Position numbers and translations under genes: made by a program. This document shows positions 24,638 through 30,223 of a DNA stretch of 30,223 nt, in pieces (the stretch's first letter is position 1; each line of letters begins with the position of its first letter). Below the pieces are notes generated by a model, which saw only the letters and a list, made by a program, of their open reading frames with translations, made no database searches and had not been told where the DNA came from. This DNA is from an uncultured Collinsella sp. (lineage in GTDB: Bacteria > Actinomycetota > Coriobacteriia > Coriobacteriales > Coriobacteriaceae): contig CAUAAZ010000025.1 of assembly GCA_958427145.1 (NCBI GenBank), positions 1 through 30,223 on the forward strand, in the 5' to 3' direction.

Positions 24638-24982
24638 GCCGCTCGCAATCTTTCAAAAGGTTTCGAACAAATAGTAGCTCACCGTGCAATGTTTCTCATC
24701 TTTCGACAACTTTTCAAAACCTGTTGAAAACTTTGGAAAACGGGCGAAAAGTTCTCAACATTGCCAACATGACCTGTTGAAAACTCGATGAAATATCGTG
24801 AAAAGTTGCCATGCACCGCTAAATCGAGCTTGGCTTATGGGGGAACCGTGTGAACTGCGCAACCTTTTACCTTTGATTTCTTGACATTTGAACATTGATT
24901 TCCCTACAATCTTCAAGCTCACGTGTCTATATCTGCGTCCGCGTCCCCGCGGACACTCGAAATGCAGCAGGAGGAACTTAAG
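24638..24982. other. oriC: Second candidate origin region (DnaA-like box cluster)
   Basis: This 345-bp gap separates the diverging replication arms. It carries TGTTGAAAA at 24722-24730 and 24775-24783, a variant TTCTCAACA at 24752-24760, and several related CAACTTTTC / GAAAAGTT words between 24705 and 24810. The same 9-mer also occurs at 23589-23597 (inside the neighbouring gene) and, inverted, at 21531-21539. The canonical TTATCCACA is not present. The rightmost 100 bp hold the rpmH promoter and leader. Confidence 0.7.
24881..24910 (+). promoter_or_regulatory. rpmH operon promoter
   Basis: TTGACA (24881-24886) and TACAAT (24905-24910) are separated by 18 bp. They give a leader of about 65 nt before the rpmH start. 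The boxes are close to the sigma-70/sigma-A consensus. Confidence 0.85.
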
Positions 24983-25117
24983 ATGAAGCGTACGTATCAG
25001 CCTAATAAGCGTAAGCGTGCCAAGACCCATGGCTTCCGTGCCCGTATGGCCACTAAGGGTGGTCGTGCCGTGCTCGCTCGTCGTCGCGCCAAGGGCCGCA
25101 AGCGTCTCACTGTCTAG
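24983..25117 (+). CDS. rpmH: 50S ribosomal protein L34
   Basis: A 44-aa, very basic protein beginning MKRTYQPNKRKRAKTHGFR with the family core RMATKGGRAVLARRRAKGRKRL. It binds the large subunit rRNA. ATG 24983 has AGGAGG (24969-24974) 8 bp upstream. An upstream in-frame start at 24923 would add 20 residues foreign to L34 and is rejected. First gene of the rpmH-rnpA-yidD-yidC-jag unit. Confidence 0.98.
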   Translation: MKRTYQPNKRKRAKTHGFRARMATKGGRAVLARRRAKGRKRLTV

Positions 25118-25137
25118 CAGCGATACACACATCTCGC

Positions 25138-25476
25138 ATGAAGACTATTAAGTCTCGGCAAGATTTCGAGCATGTGTTCAGTCAGGGGCGTCGTTTCAAT
25201 CACCCTCTGATTCGAATGACCATATGTGAATCGGTTGGCGAAGGCGACTCCGGAAGGGTCGCCTTCGTTGGTGCTAAACGGCTCGGTTGTGCAGTTGTGC
25301 GCAACCGTTCTAAGCGTGTGATGCGCGAGGCCGCCCGCAGCTGTGGATTTCCCGTTGCGGGTTATGACATCATCTTGTTCGCAACTCCCAAGACGAGGGT
25401 TTCCTCGCCGCAGGAGATGGACAAGGCATTGCGTTCGCTTGTAAAACGCGCCGGCGTTGCCGGGGAGGAGCGATGA
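25138..25476 (+). CDS. rnpA: Ribonuclease P protein component
   Basis: A 112-aa basic protein that assists the catalytic RNA of RNase P in maturing tRNA 5' ends. It starts with MKTIKSRQDFEHVFSQGRR and carries the RNR signature in VVRNRSKRVMREAAR. It lies 20 bp after rpmH and overlaps yidD by 4 bp (ATGA). The spacing and order are those of the classic rpmH-rnpA operon. Confidence 0.97.
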   Translation: MKTIKSRQDFEHVFSQGRRFNHPLIRMTICESVGEGDSGRVAFVGAKRLGCAVVRNRSKRVMREAARSCGFPVAGYDIILFATPKTRVSSPQEMDKALRSLVKRAGVAGEER

Positions 25477-25697
25477 GCAATCACGTTTTGCGACGTGTTG
25501 CCATCGCTCCTATTCGCATATATCAACAGGTTATTTCGCCCTTATTGCCTGACGCCTGCATTTATTACCCAACGTGCTCGCAATACGCCGTCCAGGCGAT
25601 TGAGAAGTACGGTGTTTTGAGAGGCTGCTGGCTTGCCGTGAGGCGCATCGCTCGCTGCAATCCCCTGCACGTCGGCGGTTATGACCCTGTGCCCTAG
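25473..25697 (+). CDS. yidD: Membrane protein insertion efficiency factor YidD
   Basis: A 74-aa protein of the YidD family. It has an N-terminal amphipathic stretch (RIYQQVISPLLP), the conserved cysteine-containing motif YYPTCSQYAVQAIEKYG, RIARCNPLHVGGYDPVP and no clear transmembrane helix. It is thought to assist YidC/Sec-dependent insertion at the inner face of the membrane. It overlaps rnpA by 4 bp, so it is translationally coupled, and yidC follows 29 bp later. Confidence 0.96.
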   Translation: MSNHVLRRVAIAPIRIYQQVISPLLPDACIYYPTCSQYAVQAIEKYGVLRGCWLAVRRIARCNPLHVGGYDPVP

Positions 25698-25726
25698 CGG
25701 GCACTCGCTATCGGAGGAAAACTTAC

Positions 25727-26497
25727 ATGTGGGATTGGATCGTTAACATCCTTTTCGAGCTGCTCAAGCTCATCCAGACCTTTGCGGTCGACTGGGGCCT
25801 GTCCATCATCATCCTGGTGGTCATCATCCGTCTGCTGCTGACGCCGCTTATGCTCAAGTCGACCAAGTCGACGGCTCGCATGCAGGTGCTGCAGCCCAAG
25901 ATGCTCGAGATTCAGGAGCGCTATGCCGACGATCCCCAGCGCCAGGCCGAGGAGATGCAGAAGTTCTACAGCGAGAACAAGTTCAACCCGATGGCTGGTT
26001 GTTTGCCGCTGTTGATCCAGATGCCTGTCCTGTTCGCCCTGTTTACGTTGCTGCGCAACCTGCCGCAGTACTTTAACGACGGCACGTTCTCGTTCTTCAA
26101 CATCCTGCCCGACCTGACCACCACGCCGAGCGCTTCCTTTGCCGATGGCTTTATGGTTGCGCTGCCTGCGCTGGTCTGCCTGATTCTGTTCGCCGTCCTG
26201 ACCCTGATTCCGCAGCTCTATATGTCGCGCAACCAGACCGGCCAGCAGGCTCAGAGCATGCGTATGATGGCTGTTGTCATGACGGTCATGATGCTTTGGA
26301 TGGGCTGGAGCCTTCCCGTTGGTGTTCTGCTGTACTACGACGTCTCGTCCGCTTGGCAGGTTATCCAGCAGATTTTTGTGACGCAGAAGGTTATCGAGAA
26401 GGCCAAGGCCGATGAGGAGGAGCGTCTTAAGAACGCGCCGCTGCAGGTTGAGGTCACTCGTCGAGAGAAGAAGCCGCGCCCGCACAAGAAGAAGTAG
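25727..26497 (+). CDS. yidC: Membrane protein insertase YidC/Oxa1 family
   Basis: A 256-aa protein with five predicted membrane segments. It has the short form usual in Gram-positive bacteria, without the large periplasmic domain. Conserved features include the WGLSIIILVVIIRLLLTP helix with the groove arginine, the cytoplasmic hairpin around NKFNPMAGCLPLLIQMP and a strongly basic C-tail (RREKKPRPHKKK) that can contact ribosomes. No lipoprotein signal is seen at the N-terminus, unlike Bacillus SpoIIIJ. A GGAGG ribosome-binding site precedes the ATG. It inserts membrane proteins alone or with SecYEG. Confidence 0.96.
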   Translation: MWDWIVNILFELLKLIQTFAVDWGLSIIILVVIIRLLLTPLMLKSTKSTARMQVLQPKMLEIQERYADDPQRQAEEMQKFYSENKFNPMAGCLPLLIQMPVLFALFTLLRNLPQYFNDGTFSFFNILPDLTTTPSASFADGFMVALPALVCLILFAVLTLIPQLYMSRNQTGQQAQSMRMMAVVMTVMMLWMGWSLPVGVLLYYDVSSAWQVIQQIFVTQKVIEKAKADEEERLKNAPLQVEVTRREKKPRPHKKK

Positions 26498-26514
26498 TGG
26501 GATATCAATCTTAT

Positions 26515-26527
26515 TTAGGTACCTAAC
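26515..26527. repeat. TTAGGTACCTAAC palindrome upstream of jag
   Basis: A 12-bp perfect palindrome plus C, recurring exactly at 30019-30031; a related hairpin lies before the bactofilin-like gene (2245-2267). All are intergenic. Possible operator or processing site; chance recurrence of a 13-mer in 30 kb cannot be excluded. Confidence 0.4.
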
Positions 26528-26541
26528 TTTTGGAGTACGTT

Positions 26542-27111
26542 ATGTCTGAAGAGATCATCGAGGATATGCTTGAGGAGGTTGCCCCGCAGGTCGCGGGCGA
26601 TTATCCCGAGATTGCACAGCGCTACAAGGCTGGTGAAGAGCTGACCGATGAGGAGCTCGACACCATTGCCGATGTTGCGATTTCCATCCTGCGTTCCATC
26701 CTTTCGCACTTCGATGCCGCCAACTCTCCTATCGATGAGTATGAAGGTGACGAGGGTGAGCTGATTCTGGATGTAACGGCTCCCGATCTTGCTGTTCTCA
26801 TTGGCCGTCATGGTCGCACCCTTGATGCCCTTCAGGTTATGTTCTCTTTGCTGGTGAGCCGCAAGCTTGGCTTTAGGTATCCGGTTGTAGTGGACGTCGA
26901 GGGATACAAGAGCCGCCGTCAGGACAAGGTTGCCTCCATGGCTCAGTCTGCTGCCGAGCGCGCCATTCGCACTCACAAGAGTGTTTCGCTTCCGCCCATG
27001 AATGCCTACGAGCGCCGACTGGTTCACATTGCACTTCGTGGCAATGATGCGGTCGATACTCATTCTGAGGGTTCTGATCCTGATCGCCATGTAGTGATTG
27101 TTGCTCGATAA
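26542..27111 (+). CDS. jag: KH/R3H RNA-binding protein (Jag/KhpB)
   Basis: A 189-aa protein. The acidic N-terminal 65 residues do not show the usual Jag_N motif. The KH domain has its GxxG loop as GRHG (88-91), and the R3H motif is R158-R-L-V-H162. The family binds RNA and, in Firmicutes, works with KhpA and with SpoIIIJ/YidC in cell division and envelope control. ATG 26542 is chosen because TGGAG lies 6 bp before it; the TTG at 26530 overlaps that site. It is the last gene of the rpmH unit, followed by a strong terminator. Confidence 0.93.
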   Translation: MSEEIIEDMLEEVAPQVAGDYPEIAQRYKAGEELTDEELDTIADVAISILRSILSHFDAANSPIDEYEGDEGELILDVTAPDLAVLIGRHGRTLDALQVMFSLLVSRKLGFRYPVVVDVEGYKSRRQDKVASMAQSAAERAIRTHKSVSLPPMNAYERRLVHIALRGNDAVDTHSEGSDPDRHVVIVAR

Positions 27112-27130
27112 TCTACTCGAGCTTATGCTA

Positions 27131-27161
27131 AGGGGACGTGGTTTCCACGTCCCCTTTTTTT
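27131..27161 (+). terminator. Rho-independent terminator after jag
   Basis: AGGGGACGTGG, loop TTT, CCACGTCCCCT, then a run of seven T's. It separates the rpmH-jag unit from rsmG. Confidence 0.95.
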
Positions 27162-27207
27162 GTCAAAAGTTCTCGATACACTGATTTTTGTCAGAAAGGA
27201 GCTTTCG

Positions 27208-27945
27208 TTGTTAGTACTTACTGATCAGCAGGCTGACGAGATGTTGTGTCGTCTAACTTCCTATTGCAAAGAGTATTCCTTGAGCGTAACTGATGTTGAG
27301 CTGAGGAAATGTATTCAGCATTTGGATTTGGTTCTGGAAATAAATAAGACAACCAATCTCACCCGTATTCTTAACGTAGAAGATGCTGCAGTACTTCATA
27401 TCCTTGACTCACTTGTTTTGCTCCCCTATATCAATAAGGCTCCTGAGGGAGCTTTGCTCGATATGGGAACAGGTGCGGGCTTCCCTGGTATTCCACTAAC
27501 CATAACCACGCATCGTAAAGCTACTTATATTGACTCTGTTGGCAAGAAGGTTGATGCTGTTAATTCCTTTGTCCATGCTCTTGGATTGAAACATGCTCAT
27601 GCGGTTCATGATCGTCTTGAAGAATATGCTCGAAGCCATAAGAAGCAGTTCTCTGTTGTAACCGCTCGCGCACTGGCCCCTCTACCGATTCTTGTTGAGT
27701 ATGCGGCTCCGTACCTCAAGGATGGAGGGCTATTTGTTATCACCAAGGGCAATCCTTCGGATGAGGAGCTTGCTTCTGGCATGTCAGCTGCAAAGATTTG
27801 CGGCTTCACTTTGCTTCTGAATGACGCTATCGATTTGCCTGAGGGCCTGGGCCACAGGGAGTTCATTGTTCTTAAGAAGAGTCATCCAGCATCCGTCTCA
27901 TTGCCTCGTGCAAATGGCATGGCAAAGAAGAATCCGCTTGCCTAG
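27208..27945 (+). CDS. rsmG: 16S rRNA (guanine527-N7)-methyltransferase RsmG
   Basis: A 245-aa SAM-dependent methyltransferase that modifies G527 of 16S rRNA; its loss gives low-level streptomycin resistance in other bacteria. The SAM-binding motif is LLDMGTGAGFPGIPL, and VVTARALAPLPILVEYAAPYLK is the typical RsmG motif. I chose TTG 27208: AAAGGAG (27195-27201) is 6 bp upstream, and the longer frame from 27160 starts inside the jag terminator. The gene and those after it look less GC-rich than the rest of the window. The parS cluster begins directly after the stop. Confidence 0.95.
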   Translation: MLVLTDQQADEMLCRLTSYCKEYSLSVTDVELRKCIQHLDLVLEINKTTNLTRILNVEDAAVLHILDSLVLLPYINKAPEGALLDMGTGAGFPGIPLTITTHRKATYIDSVGKKVDAVNSFVHALGLKHAHAVHDRLEEYARSHKKQFSVVTARALAPLPILVEYAAPYLKDGGLFVITKGNPSDEELASGMSAAKICGFTLLLNDAIDLPEGLGHREFIVLKKSHPASVSLPRANGMAKKNPLA

Positions 27946-27946
27946 A

Positions 27947-28040
27947 TGTTTCACGTGAAACATAATGGATACTAACAACTTGCGGTGTTTCACGTGAAAC
28001 ATGGCGGTTGATATCGAATCGGAATGTTTCACGTGAAACA
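27947..28040 (+). promoter_or_regulatory. parS: Three perfect parS sites
   Basis: TGTTTCACGTGAAACA occurs exactly at 27947-27962, 27986-28001 and 28025-28040. Start-to-start spacing is 39 bp in both intervals. These are ParB nucleation sites near the origin. The first begins one base after the rsmG stop, and the third lies 39 bp before parA, so bound ParB probably also represses parAB. Confidence 0.98.
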
Positions 28041-28079
28041 TCCTCCGTTTGACAGCTTTAATACACACCAGGAGGGACC

Positions 28080-28880
28080 GTGGGATTTCGCGACGTTAAG
28101 CGTTCTAAGAGCGCAAAAGACACGCGTATCATTGCAATCATCAATCAAAAAGGCGGCGTCGGTAAGTCAACGACGGCTGTAAACCTTGCAGCAGCACTGG
28201 GTGAGCAGGGTCGCAAGACACTGATTGTCGATTTCGATCCGCAGGGAAACAGCACCAGTGGATTCGGAATTGAAAAAGAAGACCTTGATCACTGCATCTA
28301 TGATGCATTGTTGAATGATGTGCCGGCAGAATCACTTGTTCTTGATACAAATTGTAAAAAGGTATTCGTTATTCCGGCTACAATTCAGCTTGCAGGCGCG
28401 GAAATTGAGCTCGTAAGCGCAATCGCTCGTGAAACCCGCCTCAAAGATTTGCTTGAGCCGATTCAGGACGAGTTCGATTTTATTTTCATTGACTGTCCCC
28501 CCTCGCTCGGCCTGCTTACTATCAACGCCTTGACCGCAGCAGACAGCGTTTTGATTCCGATCCAATGCGAGTATTATGCACTCGAGGGCGTTACAAAGCT
28601 GCTTGAGTCAATGAAGATGGTCAAATCACGTCTGAACAAGGGCTTAGACACCTATGGTGTGCTTATGACCATGTATGACTCGCGTACTTCTCTATCGAAT
28701 CAGGTTGTTGAGGAGGTTCAAACGTACTTTGGTGATAAGGCGTTTAAGACGCTGATCCCCCGTACGGTTAAAATCTCCGAAGCTCCGTCTTTTGGAGAAC
28801 CGGTAATTACCTATGCACCTCAAAATAAGGGTGCAAAAGCGTATATGAACCTTGCAAAAGAGGTGATCAAGCGTGCCTAG
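28080..28880 (+). CDS. parA: Chromosome partitioning ATPase ParA (Soj)
   Basis: A 266-aa ParA-family ATPase. The deviant Walker A is KGGVGKST (24-31); DFDPQGN and FIDCPPSLG form the remaining nucleotide site. It has no N-terminal helix-turn-helix, as expected of chromosomal (type Ib-like) ParA. ATP-bound dimers coat the nucleoid and move ParB-parS complexes; in several species it also modulates DnaA. The GTG at 28080 has AGGAGGG 4 bp upstream. It overlaps parB by 8 bp. Confidence 0.97.
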   Translation: MGFRDVKRSKSAKDTRIIAIINQKGGVGKSTTAVNLAAALGEQGRKTLIVDFDPQGNSTSGFGIEKEDLDHCIYDALLNDVPAESLVLDTNCKKVFVIPATIQLAGAEIELVSAIARETRLKDLLEPIQDEFDFIFIDCPPSLGLLTINALTAADSVLIPIQCEYYALEGVTKLLESMKMVKSRLNKGLDTYGVLMTMYDSRTSLSNQVVEEVQTYFGDKAFKTLIPRTVKISEAPSFGEPVITYAPQNKGAKAYMNLAKEVIKRA

Positions 28881-29778
28881 TGTAAAGAAACGTGGCGGAT
28901 TGGGACGTGGACTCAATGCTTTGGTCTCAGAGGCAGAGTATGAGACCGGTGGTTCGGCTACATCGGCTGCAAATACCGCATCTGAAGTAAAACTACCTAT
29001 TGAGGATATCGTTCCCAACCCTAATCAGCCACGAATTCATTTTAACGAAACTGAACTTCGCGAGTTAAGCGAGTCAATCCAAGAACACGGCGTTTTGCAG
29101 CCGCTTTTGGTTCGCAAGCATGGAAACGGCTATGAGATCATTGCTGGTGAGCGTCGTTACCAAGCTTCAAAGCTTGCTGGTCTTGAGGAACTGCCTGTCA
29201 TCATTAAAGATGTTAACGATGAAGAGATGCTGGCTCTTGCTCTTATCGAAAACCTTCAACGTTCTGATCTGAATCCCGTCGAAGAGGCTAAGGGCTATCG
29301 ACAGCTCATCGATGCCAGCGGTATGACCCAGGAGGCATTGTCGAAGGCGGTAAGCAAGTCACGCTCTGCAATTACAAACTCGCTGCGCCTTCTCGATCTC
29401 CCTGAAGTTGTTCAGCAGATGATTTTTGAGGGCAAACTTACTGCTGGTCATGCGCGTGCTATTCTTGCAGTTCCCTATGAGGACGCTCGAATTCGACTTG
29501 CAGAGAAGGTTGTTGCAGAGGGCCTTTCCGTAAGAGCGACAGAAAATCTCGCTCCGTTGTTTTCTGCCGGAGAGACACCTAAGACGCCGAGGCCTGCAAC
29601 GCCTCAGTCTTTTAAAAAGGCTGCCCGCGTGCTTCGTCAGGTTTTTAATACCAACGTGCGTGTGAAGAGCTCGCGTGGAAAGAATAAGATTGAGATTGAG
29701 TTTAAAGACGAGGAAGAGCTCTCTCGTATTCTTGGCGAAATGATTCAGTTTGATCAAGGAGGCCAAGATGAGGAATAA
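28873..29778 (+). CDS. parB: Chromosome partitioning protein ParB (Spo0J)
   Basis: A 301-aa CTP-dependent DNA clamp. The N-terminal basic patch KKRGGLGRGLNALV (5-18) stimulates ParA. The CTP-binding motifs are GERRYQA (92-98) and ENLQR (126-130). The helix-turn-helix reading parS is ALSKAVSKSRSAITNSLRLL (155-174), followed by GHARAIL. The C-terminal dimerisation domain includes KIEIEFKDEEELSRIL. The GTG at 28873 overlaps the parA stop and has GAGGTGATC upstream. It recognises the three parS sites next to parA. Confidence 0.97.
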   Translation: MPSVKKRGGLGRGLNALVSEAEYETGGSATSAANTASEVKLPIEDIVPNPNQPRIHFNETELRELSESIQEHGVLQPLLVRKHGNGYEIIAGERRYQASKLAGLEELPVIIKDVNDEEMLALALIENLQRSDLNPVEEAKGYRQLIDASGMTQEALSKAVSKSRSAITNSLRLLDLPEVVQQMIFEGKLTAGHARAILAVPYEDARIRLAEKVVAEGLSVRATENLAPLFSAGETPKTPRPATPQSFKKAARVLRQVFNTNVRVKSSRGKNKIEIEFKDEEELSRILGEMIQFDQGGQDEE

Positions 29779-30022
29779 GATTTTAACAGCGATTGTATTG
29801 GTGACGACTGTCGCGGCTGGTGCCTTTGCTGGCTATAAGATCGCGACAGACGATGAGCTTCGAGGTCGTTTGCTTCGTAGCGCGCAAGATATTGTCGATA
29901 CATCCAAGAAGAAAATGGATGTTATGACAGAAGATGTTGCCATGCGCACTGCTCAGGTAACGAAGAATCCCAAGATTAATCAAGGTTGGGTTAGCAACCA
30001 ATGGGAAAATGTAGGCTATTAG
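29768..30022 (+). CDS. Small membrane-anchored protein after parB
   Basis: An 84-aa protein with one hydrophobic helix (about 5-25, ILTAIVLVTTVAAGAFAGY) followed by a charged helical region (DDELRGRLLRSAQDIVDTSKKKMDVM) and a short C-tail. The shape is YtxH-like, but no specific family is recognised. ATG 29768 has AAGGAGG 5 bp upstream and overlaps the parB stop by 11 bp, so it is co-translated with parB. It may anchor or modulate segregation proteins at the membrane; that is inferred only from position. Confidence 0.75.
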   Translation: MRNKILTAIVLVTTVAAGAFAGYKIATDDELRGRLLRSAQDIVDTSKKKMDVMTEDVAMRTAQVTKNPKINQGWVSNQWENVGY

Positions 30023-30031
30023 GTACCTAAC
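30019..30031. repeat. TTAGGTACCTAAC palindrome, second copy
   Basis: Exact copy of the 13-mer at 26515-26527. It begins inside the stop codon of the 84-aa gene and precedes the terminator. Confidence 0.4.
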
Positions 30032-30049
30032 AATTACTTAGCATATTTT

Positions 30050-30093
30050 GAGGGGTTCTTGTCTGATTCACGAGGCAAGGACCCCTTATTTTG
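30050..30093 (+). terminator. Rho-independent terminator of the parAB operon
   Basis: AGGGGTTCTTGTC (30051-30063) pairs with GGCAAGGACCCCT with two wobble or mismatch positions, and is followed by TATTTT. Confidence 0.85.
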
Positions 30094-30168
30094 GCCGTAA
30101 AAAATGGGACAGGTAGCAGCTGATTCAAAATTAAGGTCAATAAATGAAACGGCCCCGGTTGCATATCC

Positions 30169-30222
30169 GGCTTATAGGACAAAATGTGTGTCCCGATAGA
30201 ACATCCGTTTCCATCCATTAAT
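30169..30222. repeat. Right copy of the 54-bp inverted repeat bounding the window
   Basis: Exact reverse complement of bases 1-54. Just inside it, 30104-30168 holds no gene. A GGGACA at 30107 and a TGTCCC at 30189 form a further inverted pair, suggesting a small palindromic element overlapping the repeat. Confidence 0.9.
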
Positions 30223-30223
30223 C

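Noticed and set aside
27947..28040. Regularly spaced identical 16-mers resembling a small CRISPR array
   Set aside because: The repeat is the parS palindrome, only three copies exist, and parA/parB follow; no cas gene is present.

Overview
The window is the chromosomal replication-origin region of a high-GC bacterium of the class Coriobacteriia, most likely Collinsella or a close relative. The lineage call is an inference from gene order and protein style, since no 16S gene is present: dnaA-dnaN-recF-dciA(DUF721)-gyrB-gyrA runs leftward, rpmH-rnpA-yidD-yidC-jag-rsmG-parA-parB runs rightward, and the intergenic regions carry several long palindromes. Genes diverge from about 24.7 kb, so each arm is co-oriented with fork movement.

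Left arm, accessory part (1-9 kb). A PD-(D/E)XK nuclease-like gene (173-1180, minus) is bracketed by two inverted copies of a roughly 75-bp palindrome. Next come a TRIC-type membrane channel (1485-2174) and a secreted bactofilin-like protein with C-terminal membrane helices (2281-3426). A two-gene sortase-dependent pilus operon on the minus strand follows: a large tip/adhesin (5289-8993) and a backbone-type pilin (3653-5296). No sortase gene is present.

Left arm, core part (9.4-23.3 kb, all minus). This holds typA, two uncharacterised genes, a DUF151 nuclease-like gene, a tRNA-Ile / tRNA-Ala / tRNA-Ile cluster, gyrA, gyrB, dciA, recF, dnaN and dnaA. Long nested inverted repeats lie beside gyrA (13252-13435) and between gyrB and gyrA (16293-16393).

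Origin (21.3-25 kb). The dnaA-dnaN spacer has an unwinding-element architecture: a DnaA-like box, a short spacer, five TAA/TAG DnaA-trios and an AT-rich stretch. A second cluster of DnaA-like boxes of the form TGTTGAAAA lies at 24638-24982. Between it and dnaA is an unusual 450-aa protein with a GHKL ATPase domain, a roughly 170-residue Gln/Pro-rich linker and a winged helix. It ends 15 bp before dnaA and is probably co-transcribed with it.

Right arm (25-30.2 kb, all plus). Ribosomal protein L34, RNase P protein, YidD and YidC form one unit with the KH/R3H protein Jag. RsmG follows, then three perfect parS sites at an exact 39-bp period, parA, parB and a small membrane-anchored protein. The last 54 bases before the final C are the exact reverse complement of bases 1-54, so the window is bounded by an inverted repeat. 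This is either a real dispersed repeat or the point where an assembly broke.
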